64,000 nucleotides of DNA from Siphonodentalium dalli (GCA_032622095.1 CP136063.1:84855980-84919979); one strand, 5' to 3'. Counted from the stretch's first letter, positions 41,284-53,596 are shown. Notes: generated by a model from the letters alone, not told the origin. Numbers and translations are program-made.

Positions 41284-43308
41284 AGAGTCGTTATTTCGTG
41301 GGAATCTGGATTCAGAATCTGAATCCGATTACGGGGCTAATTCCCGATTCTAGGTCACATTTTGAACTCCACGTGGTCTCCGATACTATGTTCAATGTTC
41401 TCCCAGCATCAAACATGGCTCATGTATTTGACACAAGTATCATTTGTATCTTATATTTATAAAGTTCATGTTTGTTGTGAAAGTCATGCTTTGCTTCTAT
41501 GTGTGTATACATGGCACCTAATTAGCTGCCATTCCGACATAATCGCATCCTTTTTTTCCAAGTTAAAGTGTGTTTATTGTTCAGGGAAAGCATTTCTAAC
41601 AGCTCTAGGTCTCCTGAATCAAATTCCGAAGACGTTGTGAGAACACACGAAACTTGTCAGTTGTACAGGGACGTGGTGACAAGGGTTGCTTAGGGTGTCT
41701 CTACCCCCCCCCCGAACTATGGTACAATTTTCTTAGCTGTACAGTCATTCATAGTCATACATGAAGCAAATTTTGACTAACTGTTCCAAATAATGATACG
41801 TACAAGCCAGCAAACGCAACAAACAAACCCGATTTTAGATAAATACATATACAAACTTATGACTAACTCGGGGGAGGGGGTGACCGGTGATCTGTATATA
41901 TGTTCAACTTGTTTTTGTAGTCATGTTGCTTTTCCAAGTATTTATTTTTCAGTGTAATAACATATGGGGGAGGGGGTACCATAAAGTGAGTCAGCACTTG
42001 TCCTCCAATTTCATTGTCTGTATAAATAGATGTATGTGTTATATATCATGTGTTATCTAAATTTGACAAATATTTAAAAATAAATGAGTCTAAACTAAAC
42101 TTTGGTACATTTCCAGCAGTTGGAAATGTCATGCATGACACAACATTAGTTGGACATTATTTTGACACCATATATAGGTTGGAATTGTTCTCATTGTTTG
42201 ATTTTTTTCAACCAGTAAAAGTTGGTTATTTTCCAATCTTAGGGTGTGGCAAGTTGGATATTTCCAAGGGGGTGAAAATGGAATTCTGCGAACCAGTGAG
42301 ATTGATGTTTGGTTCAGGGGGGGGGGTGCAGTTGGTCGGAAATTTGATTAAGCATCTAGCCATGTCCCTAGAAATTGTTCGTGTGGGTACTTAATCAATA
42401 AATTGACTGACATTTGCACTAAATAGTCCTGAGATCCTAGAATAAGCTTTACATTTGTGATTGTGCGATTGGGAGATGAGTTCACGTGCGATCACAAGAC
42501 CACAACATTAGATTCATGGGCAAAGCTTTATTTTCCAACTAATTGACAGCACGTTGTCCAAAAAATGTCTGTGTTTCTTCACTATACAGAGACTATTGTG
42601 TAAAATGACTGCATTTAACGAAACAACACATTTTAAATATGAAATTGCTAGATAGTACATACGTATATCTGATAATCCATCGATATAATATAATCCTACT
42701 ATTTCTTGAATAAGAAGGAACATATAATAATGAACAAAGCAGAAGACATATCCATGTAGGTTCACGTTAATTCGGTCAATGGTGACGTATCCGCAGAATT
42801 TGAAACCGACATGCGTTCGGGCGGTATTTTATGGATGGAATTATGAAATGAACATGATATGATGAAAGTGACAATGAAATTGACAATGCTCTGCTTCAAG
42901 TTCGCCATCAACCGAAGTGCTCCACCAGCGTTACTATCAATAACATTACTATTTGGCTAATTTCAGTAATATTCTTCCCGTTTACACTCGATAACACAAA
43001 TTTGTCTCCGCATTTAAAATTCTTTGATATAGATCGTTAATATTCTGCAATAATTTGCACACAAGGGACGGATTCTTATGTTTTATTGTGTTTTTAAACT
43101 CCGAGGTGGCGAAATCTCGGTTCGTTTACATTATGAACGTTTGATTCCGTAATCGGAATCAGAATCTGAATCTGGATTACGACGAAATAACGATTGATTA
43201 CGATTACGGTCTGTTCGTTTGCTGATTCTGGTCTGTTCAATTACCAACCACGTCGTACGGGGACTAATCCATAATCTGAATCCAGATTCTCAAACGAAAT
43301 AACGACTC
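41284..43308. mobile_element. ~2-kb TIR element, non-autonomous
   Basis: Left end AGAGTCGTTATTTCGTGGGA then ATCTGGATTCAGA; right end is the complement (43270-43308) with a few changes. Additional inner copies of the GAATCTGAATCTGGATTACG motif in both orientations lie at 43150-43215. Inside I see no transposase; frames such as 42050-42394 have no known domain. Target duplication not identified. Internal C-run near 41706 and G-run near 42319. Confidence 0.7.
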
Positions 43309-43327
43309 TGAGTATAATGTGTCTGGC

Positions 43328-43372
43328 ATTTTCAGAATGAGGTTCCCATAGGGTGAATTTAGTAATGCTTCT
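43328..43372 (+). repeat. Half-copy of the 12.7-kb nested palindrome unit
   Basis: TTTTCAGAATGAGGTTCCCA then TAGGGTGAATTTAGTAATGC matches one arm of 12674-12712. Confidence 0.85.
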
Positions 43373-43555
43373 GTTTAGACTGTTATAAATGTCAATACAG
43401 TCAATACAATGGTTGTATTGTGCATACGCTTTGATAATAAAACAGATTTTTTAGTTTTGGCAATCAGTTTAACTGCGAGTAGGCTAACGATTAATATTTG
43501 ATGGGCTATTATCGGCCATTGGCAGCCGATTCCAATTATCGGAACATCACTTAGA
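43365..43555 (+). repeat. Dispersed repeat, copy 2 (partner 40185-40395)
   Basis: See the partner's shared phrases; here GATTAATATTTGATGGGCTA and ATCGGAACATCACT. Confidence 0.8.
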
Positions 43556-43749
43556 CAAAATGTTGTGCGATTTTTGACCGCACACTCTACAATTTACAAC
43601 TGGTGCCCCATGTCTGTTGTACGATTTTTACATAGTGCACATTGTGTGCGGCACTCTTATGTCACTGTGCATGCCGATAATACAAGTGTGTCTCACTAAA
43701 TATATGAGGCGGGTTTAGGGGCTATTTGTGTGATAAACTTATATACCGG

Positions 43750-44030
43750 TATACGGGTAGTTTCCAAGCAGGAATGTTTGGTTTTATTGGGCACGATTTG
43801 TGAAAATATGGTAGTGACTCTTTAGTCTTCTTGCAAACGAGATTTAAAAAAAATACTTCAATAAAATATAGCCTCATTCTCGTAGTCAACATGTAGTTTT
43901 AGATGTGTGAACGTGAATTCATTGACCATTGACCTTATGGCAAATTACGACAGTATAGGTACCTACGGAGACTGACAAGTTTTGCAGAATGGGGAAATAT
44001 TGCACTTGGAAAACACATTCTATGCCACAG
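43750..44030 (+). repeat. Dispersed repeat, copy 2 (partner 37885-38085)
   Basis: CCAAGCAGGAATGTTTGGTT, TACCTACGGAGACTGACAAG and TTTTGCAGAATGGGGAAATA. Confidence 0.85.
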
Positions 44031-44189
44031 AACTCCAAACAACTAGATTATTTTAGATCAAATAGTTTGCTAATTAAGGAATGTGATATTTTGGCTGTAG
44101 TTTTGTGTATAATGCCAAGTAAATCATGCATATAGAAAATTTGCATGCAACGTTTCGCCAGGGAATGATAATTGATATTTCAACTTAGA

Positions 44190-44815
44190 TTCAACTCACA
44201 GCATGTATCAACATTCAGCGTTAGGTTTCCCACATTAATTCAACATTTAGATAACATCCCGATATTCAACATTAGGTTTCCAATGTTATTTCAACATTGA
44301 TTCAACGTTGAACGAACGTCCAACATTTAAACCGTTAGATTTCTAACATTATTTCAAAGTTGATCGAACATCACAAAACTTGACAAAAGTGAACGTTAGC
44401 TTTCAAACGTAATCCCAATGTCGATTCAATGTTAAATTAACGTCCAGAAATTAAACGTTAGGCTTCCAATGTTATTTCAACGTTGAGTGAACATAAAAAA
44501 AAATCAACATTAGGATTCCAACGTTATTTCAATATTGAGTGAACGTCCCAAAATTCAACGTTAGGTTTCCAACATTATCTCCACGTGTTATTAAACGTTG
44601 AGCGAATGTCAAAAAATTCAACGTTAGATTTCCAATATTATTCCAAGGTTGATTCAACGTTGATATAACGTCCCAAAATTCAACGTTAGTTTTTCAGTGC
44701 TGTCTCAAACGTATATTCTATGTTCACTTCCACGAGCAAACTGGATCAATCGCCAACGTTATTTCAACGTTGAATCAAAAGTTGAGCCAACCGTTTACTT
44801 TACGTTGGATCAACA
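44190..44815 (+). repeat. AACGTT-rich tandem array, about 9 units
   Basis: Units of about 60-70 bp: ATTCAACGTTAGGTTTCCAA, CGTTATTTCAACGTTGA, TGAACGTCC. The unit contains CAACGTTG palindromes, so neighbouring units can pair. Decay is strongest at the left. Confidence 0.9.
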
Positions 44816-45696
44816 TAGGGATGCTATCTGCGTGAGGCCATTTGTTATGATTTTGGGAAACATTGGGGCATAAATATTACAGACTGGAAAGTATAATCTA
44901 TGGTATAGCTGGGTATAGCTGAATTCAGATAGGATGTCTGATTTCGCCTATTGTCGCGGATTTTTTTCCAACAGCTAGTGGAACTTTTTTTATTTGATTT
45001 TACAGTTACAGCATGAACACAGAACATATAGATATACGTCGATATAGAAACAAAAGCCACAATAAGCGCAAATACTACCTGTCCGTGTCACAGATTCGAA
45101 TTTCAATTTTCATGTCAAAATCCAAACTGCCAAACCATGTGCGCTGAATTCAATGAATTGGTGGCGTCTAAAGTCGTATTGGTCCATAAATTCGTTACCG
45201 GATGTCCTGCACGACGTACCTAGGATTATAAATAACCATGACATCTGACGACTTGTGATTTGTCACACAAAAGTTATACATTTTACTTTCAAGTTTTAGT
45301 CTAGCGGGATATGACAGAAGCAGTACTGTTCTCGACTCCTGGAAAGTCCGCCATTATTTGAATAGGTTGTCACGTGCAGTTAGAACCAATCACGAATAGA
45401 CATCGTGTTATTACCTGTTCACTTCGTTTAACTACCTGTTCAATAGTAAGAATAGCATATTTATATAGCTTAATATGCTACTAATATACAGTTAAATAAT
45501 TGTTACTAGTCAATTTTAACTACCTAGAGTTTAGTGTGCGCGTGGTAATTAACACATTCTATACTAAATAGATTCTCCCATTTTGTTATAAAAGAATACA
45601 TTGGAATGGTCTATTTATCCATCTGGAGGGAGGATGAGAAAATATGAGCAGACGACAGACGTACGAAAATATTATGCAAGTGAAAAATAATTCATT
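44816..45696. other. No gene seen
   Basis: No recognised coding or repeat feature. Confidence 0.4.
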
Positions 45697-45700
45697 TTAA

Positions 45701-46155
45701 AGGTAGTCAATCCGATCAGACGCTCCTAAATTACTATTTCTTTGGCTTCGGGGTAAAAAATATTTGATTTGAGTCGAGGAACCCACCCATCAAAGCTCAA
45801 GAGTGATCAGATATCAATTTTTGAAGTTTGTTATTTCTCGAGATGTGTAATAATATATGGGCCATAACACGTGGTCAAATGGAGGGTCTCGGACAAAATT
45901 GCGGACGAAGATGGATAACTCTAAAATCAAGTGGTAATACGGTAAAATTTAGTGATACTTTAGTGATAATACGGCCATATTTTGTTGAACAAAATGTTGA
46001 TAAATAGCAAGTTTTTGGAAATGTGATACCATATTTGACAGTGGTTAGCATTATTTTGTTGCAATAAATCGTTTCTGATAACTAAAGCGTATTTTGAGGA
46101 AATGTTGTTGTTGTATCTTGGTTGTGTTGGGAGCGTCTGATCGGATTGAGTACCT
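45701..46155 (+). mobile_element. TTAA MITE family 1, copy 3
   Basis: Flanked by TTAA at 45697-45700 and 46156-46159. Ends AGGTAGTCAATCCGATCAGA and TCTGATCGGATTGAGTACCT. Both flanks intact. Internal sequence closely matches copy 2. Confidence 0.95.
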
Positions 46156-46352
46156 TTAAGGAATTTTAAAATTATTTATTTTTCAAAAACTAATATATTT
46201 GGTAAAATTTAAAGTGATTATTGAAAAACTTGTGTCCAGGCATGAATATGACTATGAACAGTTTATGAAATTATGCAGAATCTCAGAAACAAAAAAATTC
46301 TTCGTAATGCAATGCGTTAATTCATTTGTTTGTAGTCTAGCAATAAACATGT

Positions 46353-47395
46353 TGCTACACTGCGACGGGGTGAAGAAAATTGTGCTGTTTTCTCACAGGG
46401 ACTTTATAGCATTTGTATTGAACAATAATTTGAACACCCGTCTGCGAGCGGTACATCGATCTGTGGAATCTCGTAAATCACGTAAACCTCCGTGACGCCT
46501 TTTAACATATCGCTACACTGCGACGAGTTCAATGAATATTCTGCGGTTTTCTCATAGGGACATTATATCATTTGTAACACCCGTCAACGAGCGGTCTCTG
46601 TGGATCGTAAGACTTTGTAACATAATTTATCGCTACACTGAGACAAGTTGAAAAAATATACTGCTGTTTTCTAGATCATGGGGACTTTATATCATTTGGA
46701 ACACCGTCTACGAGCGGTCTCGGTGGATCTCAGAAATCACATAGCGCTTCGTAACACTTAATAACATATCGCTGCATTTGAGATGAGTTTAAAAAATATG
46801 CTGCGGTTTTCTTATGGGGACTTTATATCATTTGGAACACCGTCTACGAGCGGTCTCGGTGGATCTCAGTAATCACGCTCTTTAAAAACACTTCTTCGAA
46901 TATTTCCGTTATTTCGTCAACAACACTTCTTCTCATACAAATCACCGTTATTTAGCAAATTAATATTATTTATAGAGTTATTGCCCTTCATATTAAATAT
47001 GAAGCTGACATGCAGGATTACCAAAACATGTCTTCATTTAGTGGACAATCCCAAGCTCGCGTGCCACGCGTGGTTGGATTGTCCATTTATTAATGACCAT
47101 TTTAGGTACCGATTGTCCATTTATAAGTGGACAATCCTTGAAGAATTGCCTGCATTTGGAACACCATTTACGAGCGGTCTCGGTGGATCTCAGAAATCAC
47201 ATAGCGCTTCGTAACACTTAATAACATATCGCTGCATTTGAGATGAGTTTAAAACATATGCTGCGGTTTTCTTATGGGGACTTTATATCATTTGGAACAC
47301 CGTCTAGGGCGGTCTCGGTGGATCTCAGAAATCACATAGCGCTTCGTAACACTTAATAACATATCGCTGCATTTGAGATGAGTTTAAAACATAGA
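46353..47395 (+). repeat. ~120-160-bp tandem array, interrupted
   Basis: Units carry CGCTACACTG or CGCTGCATTTGAGATGAG, CTGCGGTTTTCTTATGGGGA, CTTTATATCATTTGGAACAC and CGAGCGGTCTCGGTGGATCT. Unit starts near 46353, 46511, 46631, 46769, 47230 and 47363. The segment 46885-47155 is not part of the unit and looks inserted; it contains GTGGACAATCC and its complement several times. The right units are most alike, so the array expanded there last. Confidence 0.88.
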
Positions 47396-47508
47396 AGCAT
47401 GTAGAAGAGTGTCGTCTGCTCATGTTTGTCTGGGGCTCTGTATGGGTGAAATTATAAAATTGTTAAAGAATACAAGAAAAAATTATTAAAATTGTAAAAA
47501 ATTGTTAG

Positions 47509-47577
47509 GCCAATGCATTCTCTTATATATGCGAGGCGACCTATGGTCGACTCGCATATATAAGAGAATGCATTGGC
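47509..47577. repeat. Perfect 27-bp-arm hairpin
   Basis: Arms 47509-47535 (GCCAATGCATTCTCTTATAT...) and 47551-47577 are exact complements around a 15-nt loop. Confidence 0.95.
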
Positions 47578-47769
47578 ACAGGGTAAAAAAATCCCGACTT
47601 ACGACTGGATTTGATATGGCGGGAAACAAATACGATGTGGTTTTCTCACGGGGACTTGGTACAATGATGTTTGGGGATGTTTGTATACAGTAAATACAAA
47701 TTTCATCCTATAATATAAATATAGTTTCCAGAATATATGATGTACGGTACCATGCACTTGTGACGGTCT

Positions 47770-47913
47770 TACCACATGAGCTAGGAACTTGATCAATAAC
47801 TGCCTTAATTAGGCTAATTAGCAATTTTTGGCCCAGTCTTGTGACCAAAAAATTGCTTATAATTTTCTTAATTAAGGCAGTTATTGACCAAGTGCCAAGT
47901 TCCTGTGGTCTTA
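47770..47913. repeat. Hairpin, ~63-bp arms
   Basis: GATCAATAACTGCCTTAATT (left) and its complement AATTAAGGCAGTTATTGACC (right), extended by AGGAACTTG/CAAGTTCCT and AGCAATTTTTGG/CCAAAAAATTGCT. Confidence 0.9.
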
Positions 47914-48008
47914 CAAAATGCCTAGTGGTGGAAAATGTAAATAAATGAGAAAAAAAATTTGTGTAAGTTTAGCCATCCATTTCTTTATAAACAGTTGCAA
48001 ATACGACA

Positions 48009-48145
48009 GGGGGGGGGTCAGAACAAATTTCCGGACACTAGGCGCAACAAAAAAAAAAATCCGCCCTCTGTGTACCCACCACCACCTAATTTTTATTTTT
48101 TTCGATTCTGGGATAGGGACCCACCCCCTACAAACTGCTTCAAAT
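48009..48145 (+). repeat. Poly-G headed repeat
   Basis: GGGGGGGGGTCAGAACAAAT, then CGGACACTAG and T-rich and C-rich patches (ACCCACCACCACC). Same layout as 17622 and 60387. Confidence 0.65.
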
Positions 48146-48604
48146 GACTATTTTACTCAGTTTTCCTGATCTTATCCGATCAATTTTTCGTATGATGATT
48201 ATAAAAGCATTCCTATTTTTCATTTACCAACAAGACTAAAGTTTAAAGGTTGGTCCCTCGACCTTTCTGTACATAGATTCTAGAGCTGATATGTCTCTGT
48301 TAGCACTGCTTCTGGGTGGTGAGCCAATTAACTCACCCGCCGAACTTGACAACAACATAGAAACTATAATTCTCGACATGGCTAACTTCATTTATGGGAT
48401 GTGTCATCTGATCCAGTAACAATTACTTTGTGTAAATAAATTAGTGTTTGGGCATAAAACAAAATCGCATTCACATGGACGGGTCTCTTCAAGATATGAC
48501 GCATACGATCAGCCACGCAACGGTTCTGTTTTCTTAATTATCTCCATTTGCTGTATAATATATATTTCCATGTATGATTGTATGTATATATTCTTCTCCC
48601 ACAA

Positions 48605-49020
48605 GGAGGTATACAATAAAATATGCTGGTGGCCATGTTTGCTTTAAACAAATTTTGGGGGGAAAATGTAGGCTCCCATCTAGAGGTCACTTCGAAGATC
48701 CATATGAAGTTTGGTGATGACTGGGTGAGAAATGTGACCTGTGAGGTGTGCTAAAGGGTTGGGTCATACAAAGAGTAAAATCCAAGATGGCTGCAGGCAG
48801 CCATGTTTTTTGTTTTTTTACAAAAATCAGGAACAAATCATAGGCATCCTTCGAGAGGTCACACCGAAAATCCATATGAAGTTTTGTGATGATCGGATAA
48901 GGGATAAGCTCTGCAGGGTGTGTTAAAGGATTTAGTGATGCAAAGAGTAAAATCCAAGATGGCTGCCAGTGGCCATATATTTCATCAAAAATCATTTGAC
49001 AGCTCCCATCTAGAGAGGAT
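48605..49020 (+). repeat. ~165-bp tandem repeats with AAGATGGC...GCCAT core, third array
   Basis: Cores near 48629, 48784 and 48957; units share AAAGAGTAAAATCCAAGATG and CATATGAAGTTTGGTGATGA with 22.0-23.0 kb. Confidence 0.9.
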
Positions 49021-51340
49021 CTTAGTTCAGTGAAGAGTTTACATTTATTTGAAGAATCTATTATTGTGTTATGTTTTCATTTATATCAGGTTGAATAAAT
49101 GAATTTTAATAGAACTATTTAAATCTGAGCCTTTCCATGTCAATGTGCATTGATATAGATCCTCGATGAAAACATTTAGCAAGCTGACCTTTTTTCCCAT
49201 TATTTTGAAGACTTTAGGAAAAAAATTAAACCACCCACTCACAACCCATGGACGTGGCTAGAGGGTTTCCGTTGGGGGTGTCCACCTTGAGAAATTCCAA
49301 CTGCAACCTTGAATCAAAATCAGACCAAACACAAGTTTTGCATAATTCCAGTTTCATCCTAGTAGAGTCGCTTATGTCCGATTTTGGGCTCCCGTGGGAA
49401 AATCATGAACAGATATAGAGACCATGGTCATGAGCCAGTACATAGTCTCTACTTCAGAAAACAATTTGTTAGACCCTCTGGAGTCGCCACTGGGTTGCCT
49501 GATGACGTCACAAAGATGGCCGCCATGCTCATTTTCTTAAGTTCGCTATTGTTTGATTTAATCATAAAAATATAATTGTGATATAAAATATATGAGAATC
49601 CTTTCGTACAGTGTATGGTGTGATGCCTTGTTATATTTTTATATAAACAATTGTCCTCTCGATCAAAGATGGCCGCAAACATGGCGATCGGAAGAGGGAA
49701 AATTGATGGTTTTCCATACACGTCGCCTACATAATTTCCTATTGTATCGAACTGGTGACGATTAGGGTATATACCTCTCTTCAATCTTGATAACAAATCA
49801 CTTAGGCGTGACATTAGATGATTTCTTGGATCATAACCTTGATTTTCTTCTCCAAAGGCGATGTTTTAAAGGCGGTGGTATAAATTTTTGGCAAAACTAA
49901 CTTTTTTATTTTCTAACTATTTCCTTAAAGAAAATTAGAATTAATCGGTTGTGGAAATGAGTAGGATTATTACATGAGGTATTTACATCTAACTGGATCA
50001 TGAAACTGTCAACTTAATCGAAGATGGTTTCCAAGATGGCGGCCAAAATACGATACTATGCCAATTTTACTCTCTTTCACCCAATTACGTTTCTATCACG
50101 TAGAAGGTGAATGTAGTAGACTAACTTGCTTCTACCAAATAAATAATCGCCATGTTATGCCATTCCAATTAGTTGTCTTACCGCAATGACTCAAATTGCG
50201 AGTTCAGTTCATATGACAATTATTTTTCAAGTTGATATGACAATTATTTTCCAAATAAGCATCTTGAAAATTCGCCAAGCATATTTTGTTTATACGTCAA
50301 ATAACATGTCCATCCCAGGAGAACGACATCTCAGTGATAGATGTATGAATGAATGTACTCCGATTTAGATAATACGAAGTTATAAATATCTTAATGTAAT
50401 CGAGATGGTCGCCAATGTGGCGTAAATGTCGATATTTGACATTAAATAACATATATTTCCGCAAGATATCCCATTGTGTCAGAATGACACATATGCATTA
50501 TTATCATACTTGCGCTTTCGGTGAGAACATACCATTCACTATATAAAACCTAAATATAGGTTCAAGCACGTTACGTATATGGACTGGTGCCAAACTCGAT
50601 TCTGATATTATATAAATATTTAATAGAGACCAACAAGGTATGTGGAGAGAATAGAAAAGTTGCCAAATTCAGCTCGCTCTCAGCTACCAGTGCTCAAATG
50701 ATGTATGTGATCGCCATACGTTCATGCATATCGATAACGATTGAGTATATCTACTCGTATACTAGAAGGTATAGCGACGGACTCAATCAGATTACTGTAT
50801 ATAGCTAACAGTGACTTACGTTTGAAGACTTTTGAAAATGTTAACCAGCAGATCGCCCGGGGGCTCAGATATTATATAGCTATACTTTAATCTTGTCCAC
50901 TTCGCCAACGTACATGTACACCGTTGGTAAAGGCTTGGTTGATGAACGAAGTTGGATAGTCTGTCTGGTCTTCTGACATACTATACATAAAAGTCTTCGT
51001 AAAATTAATCCTTGTATGGGTACTCTTGGTGATTGGAATGGAAAATCGATACAAAATGATCAGACACCAACTTATACCATTCTGGCAAACATATATGTAT
51101 ATATAGGAAGAAATGTTGGTGATTGCCTCATGCTTAACTATTGTCTATTTATTGTTCCATGCCGAAGAAATTTCGGAATCCGAACTTTCAGAATTCGATC
51201 ACTGGAATTGGTCTTGCTGTATAGTATACAGAGTCAGTTTAAGCGTATTTGTCGACATATCGACATAACATATTGGTCCCTGGTACCGGACCGCGATGTA
51301 ACAAGAGCAAGCATGATTTGAACATTCAAATCGCTAAGTG
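49021..51340. other. No supported gene; scattered AAGATGGC motifs
   Basis: AAGATGGCCGCCAT at 49512, AAGATGGCCGCAAACATGGC at 49668 and CCAAGATGGCGGCC at 50033 recur without tandem order. TGACGTCA lies at 49502 beside the first. A minus frame (49449-49814) and several short plus frames show no recognised domain. Confidence 0.4.
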
Positions 51341-51341
51341 G

Positions 51342-52343
51342 CTTTAAAGTGATGTGAAACACTCCGGTAAAGTGATAAAATATAAATGGAGAATAATCTT
51401 TTTCAAAGTAGTAATGTTTACAAATATTATATCCAAATTGACAACACACACCACCATTCTTATATCTGAATTCAATGCAGTGACTCTCGATGGTGAAATC
51501 ATTTTCGTTAGTTTATCGCCGATACATGCGTCCCGAATCGAGTAGTAAATATTTACATTTGAGCGTAGTTCAGACGATGTTTTCTATGGAGTGGTACGGT
51601 CGATTTGCTTCAGATTTTCGGCGATGTTAGTAGAATGCTACATTCATCCAGTTGACATAGCGCCTGTATACTAATTGATCATCTCCACGCACCCGAACAA
51701 GTACATAATATGTCTTTAACTGTTCTGAGTACGGTTTTTCTCCCCATTGAGATGCGGAGGCGCTAGCCGAGTGAATATAATACTCACATCTCTCGTGAGG
51801 AGAAAAACTACGCTACTGCATTATCAGTAATATATCGATTTCGTCTCATCCCGGTGACCAAAAATAGCTCGACATGAAATATTTACTACATTATTCGGGA
51901 CGAATTATTTGGCATAAACATTAGGGTAATGATTGCTCCAATAATAGTATCCAATGATGTCTTTAAAGTGATGTGAAACACTCCGGTTGGTGATCAAATA
52001 GAAATGGAGAATCATCTTGCTCAATTTAGTTATTTTTACGAATATTAATCCTAATTTACACTACACACACCCTCAGTATTACATATTAATTGAATGGAAT
52101 GACTCTCGATGCTGCTCGATGGCGAAATACTTTGCTTTAGTTTATCGCCGATTGTCGCGTCCCGAATCGAGATGTAAATATTTACAATTAAGCGTAGTTC
52201 AGACGATGATATCTGTGGAGTGGTGTGGTCGATTTCTTTGAGATTTTCGGCTATGCTAGTAGAATGCTACATTCCCACAGTTGGCATAGCACCTGAGTAC
52301 TAACATCAGTTTTTCGCACCCGAATTAGTCCATAATATGTCTT
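51342..52343 (+). repeat. Tandem duplication, two ~375-bp copies 618 bp apart
   Basis: Copy 1 (51342-51718) and copy 2 (51960-52343) share TTTAAAGTGATGTGAAACAC, TAGTTTATCGCCGAT, CGCGTCCCGAATCGAG and GTAGAATGCTACATTC. Both end AATATGTCTTTAA; copy 2 is interrupted exactly there by a MITE. The spacer holds a hairpin (GGTTTTTCTCC near 51732, GGAGAAAAAC near 51800). Confidence 0.9.
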
Positions 52344-52346
52344 TAA

Positions 52347-52735
52347 AGGTACTCAATCCGATTAAGCACCCCTGAATTGCTATTTCTTTGGCTTCAGGGG
52401 TAAAAAATATTTGATTCGAGTCGAGGAACCCACCCATTAAAAGCTCAGAGTGATCAGATATTGATTTTTGAAGTTAGTTATTTCTCGAGATGTGTACTAA
52501 TAATTGCCCCAGAAACACGTTTCGTGGTAATAATAACGCAATTTTGGCCGAGACCATCATTTTGACGGCGTGTTTATGGGCCACAAACAATAGAAATAAC
52601 AAAACTTCAAAAATTGATATCTGATCACTCTGAATGTTGATGGGTAGGTTCCTCGACTCGAATCAATTATTTTTACCCCCCCCCCCCCCCGAAGCCAAAG
52701 TAATTTTTATGAGGGTCTGATCGGATTGAGTACCT
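52347..52735. mobile_element. TTAA MITE family 1, copy 4 (palindromic derivative)
   Basis: Flanked by TTAA at 52343-52346 and 52736-52739. Both halves carry the family's left-hand sequence: TTTGATTCGAGTCGAGGAAC on the left and its near-complement on the right, with arms of about 175-190 bp. The usual right-hand half (GAAATGTTGTTG...) is absent. A C-run of about 14 lies in the right arm. Confidence 0.92.
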
Positions 52736-52939
52736 TTAACTATTTCAATTGCATATCACTGAGAATAATTATTTGGAGCATATAAACACACATCTTCACA
52801 AAGCACTGATGATGCAGTCATGTTTTACATGCGTGGTGTAAATCCGTCGTTTTTGCGTTTAATATACACATGTATCTTCGGGAACGATTAAGAACTGAAA
52901 CAGTCATCAAATCCAAAACTTTTAGGTATATACTGTTGT

Positions 52940-52996
52940 CAGTTTTGAATTCGCGCAGCTAGATGCGCGAATTCAAAGTGCGCGAATTCAAAACTG
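52940..52996. repeat. Hairpin with repeated GCGCGAATTC
   Basis: CAGTTTTGAATTCGCGCA (52940-52957) pairs with its exact complement at 52979-52996; a further TGCGCGAATTCAAA lies between. Confidence 0.9.
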
Positions 52997-53179
52997 AGAT
53001 ATATAGTAATATATATGCGAAATATAGTTCTGCGCGAGTAAGGTACATACAACTTAAATTGTATCATATCCTGTTAATATAGAATGAACATGATGTCAGT
53101 TGTCCTGAGATCACTATAAATGCACCTTCCACTCTATTATGATCCAATTAATACAAATGCAAAATACACTCTGACATGA

Positions 53180-53291
53180 GCTCTATGAACGATGCAAACA
53201 ACATGGTAATTATAATGGAAATGAATTTATGGCTGGAGTCATAAATTCATTTTCATTATTATTACCATGTTCTTTGCATCATTCATAGAGC
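53180..53291. repeat. Foldback, ~52-bp arms
   Basis: GCTCTATGAACGATGCAAAC and its near-complement end at 53291; ATGAATTTATG at the inside; 8-nt loop. Confidence 0.93.
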
Positions 53292-53520
53292 ACATGAATT
53301 GTTATTTGCACTAATCAATGGATCAAATTCGTTCATTTGTTCCATATTTGGTCCAATAAATTGCCGGATTTAGTCTACAGTGCCATTTAAAACAAGTAAA
53401 ATATGTTTCATAAAATTTGGCCTTCGGTCCTGAACACATCTGTAATAAACAATGTCTCCAACTGTAGTTATGACATTAACTCTTTCTATGCTAAATTCTC
53501 ATTGACGAGTAGTTACCTCA

Positions 53521-53596
53521 GGAAATGTCCAGATAATAAGTTCAACAAACGACCATATATAGGTTGTTCATTGAACTCATTATCTGAACATTTCCC
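53521..53596. repeat. Hairpin, ~34-bp arms
   Basis: GGAAATGTCCAGATAATAAG pairs with CTCATTATCTGAACATTTCC, with a few mismatches. Confidence 0.85.

Noticed and set aside
46199-46495. 98-codon plus-strand frame as a gene
   Set aside because: Its second half lies in the first unit of a tandem array and the first half has no recognisable similarity.
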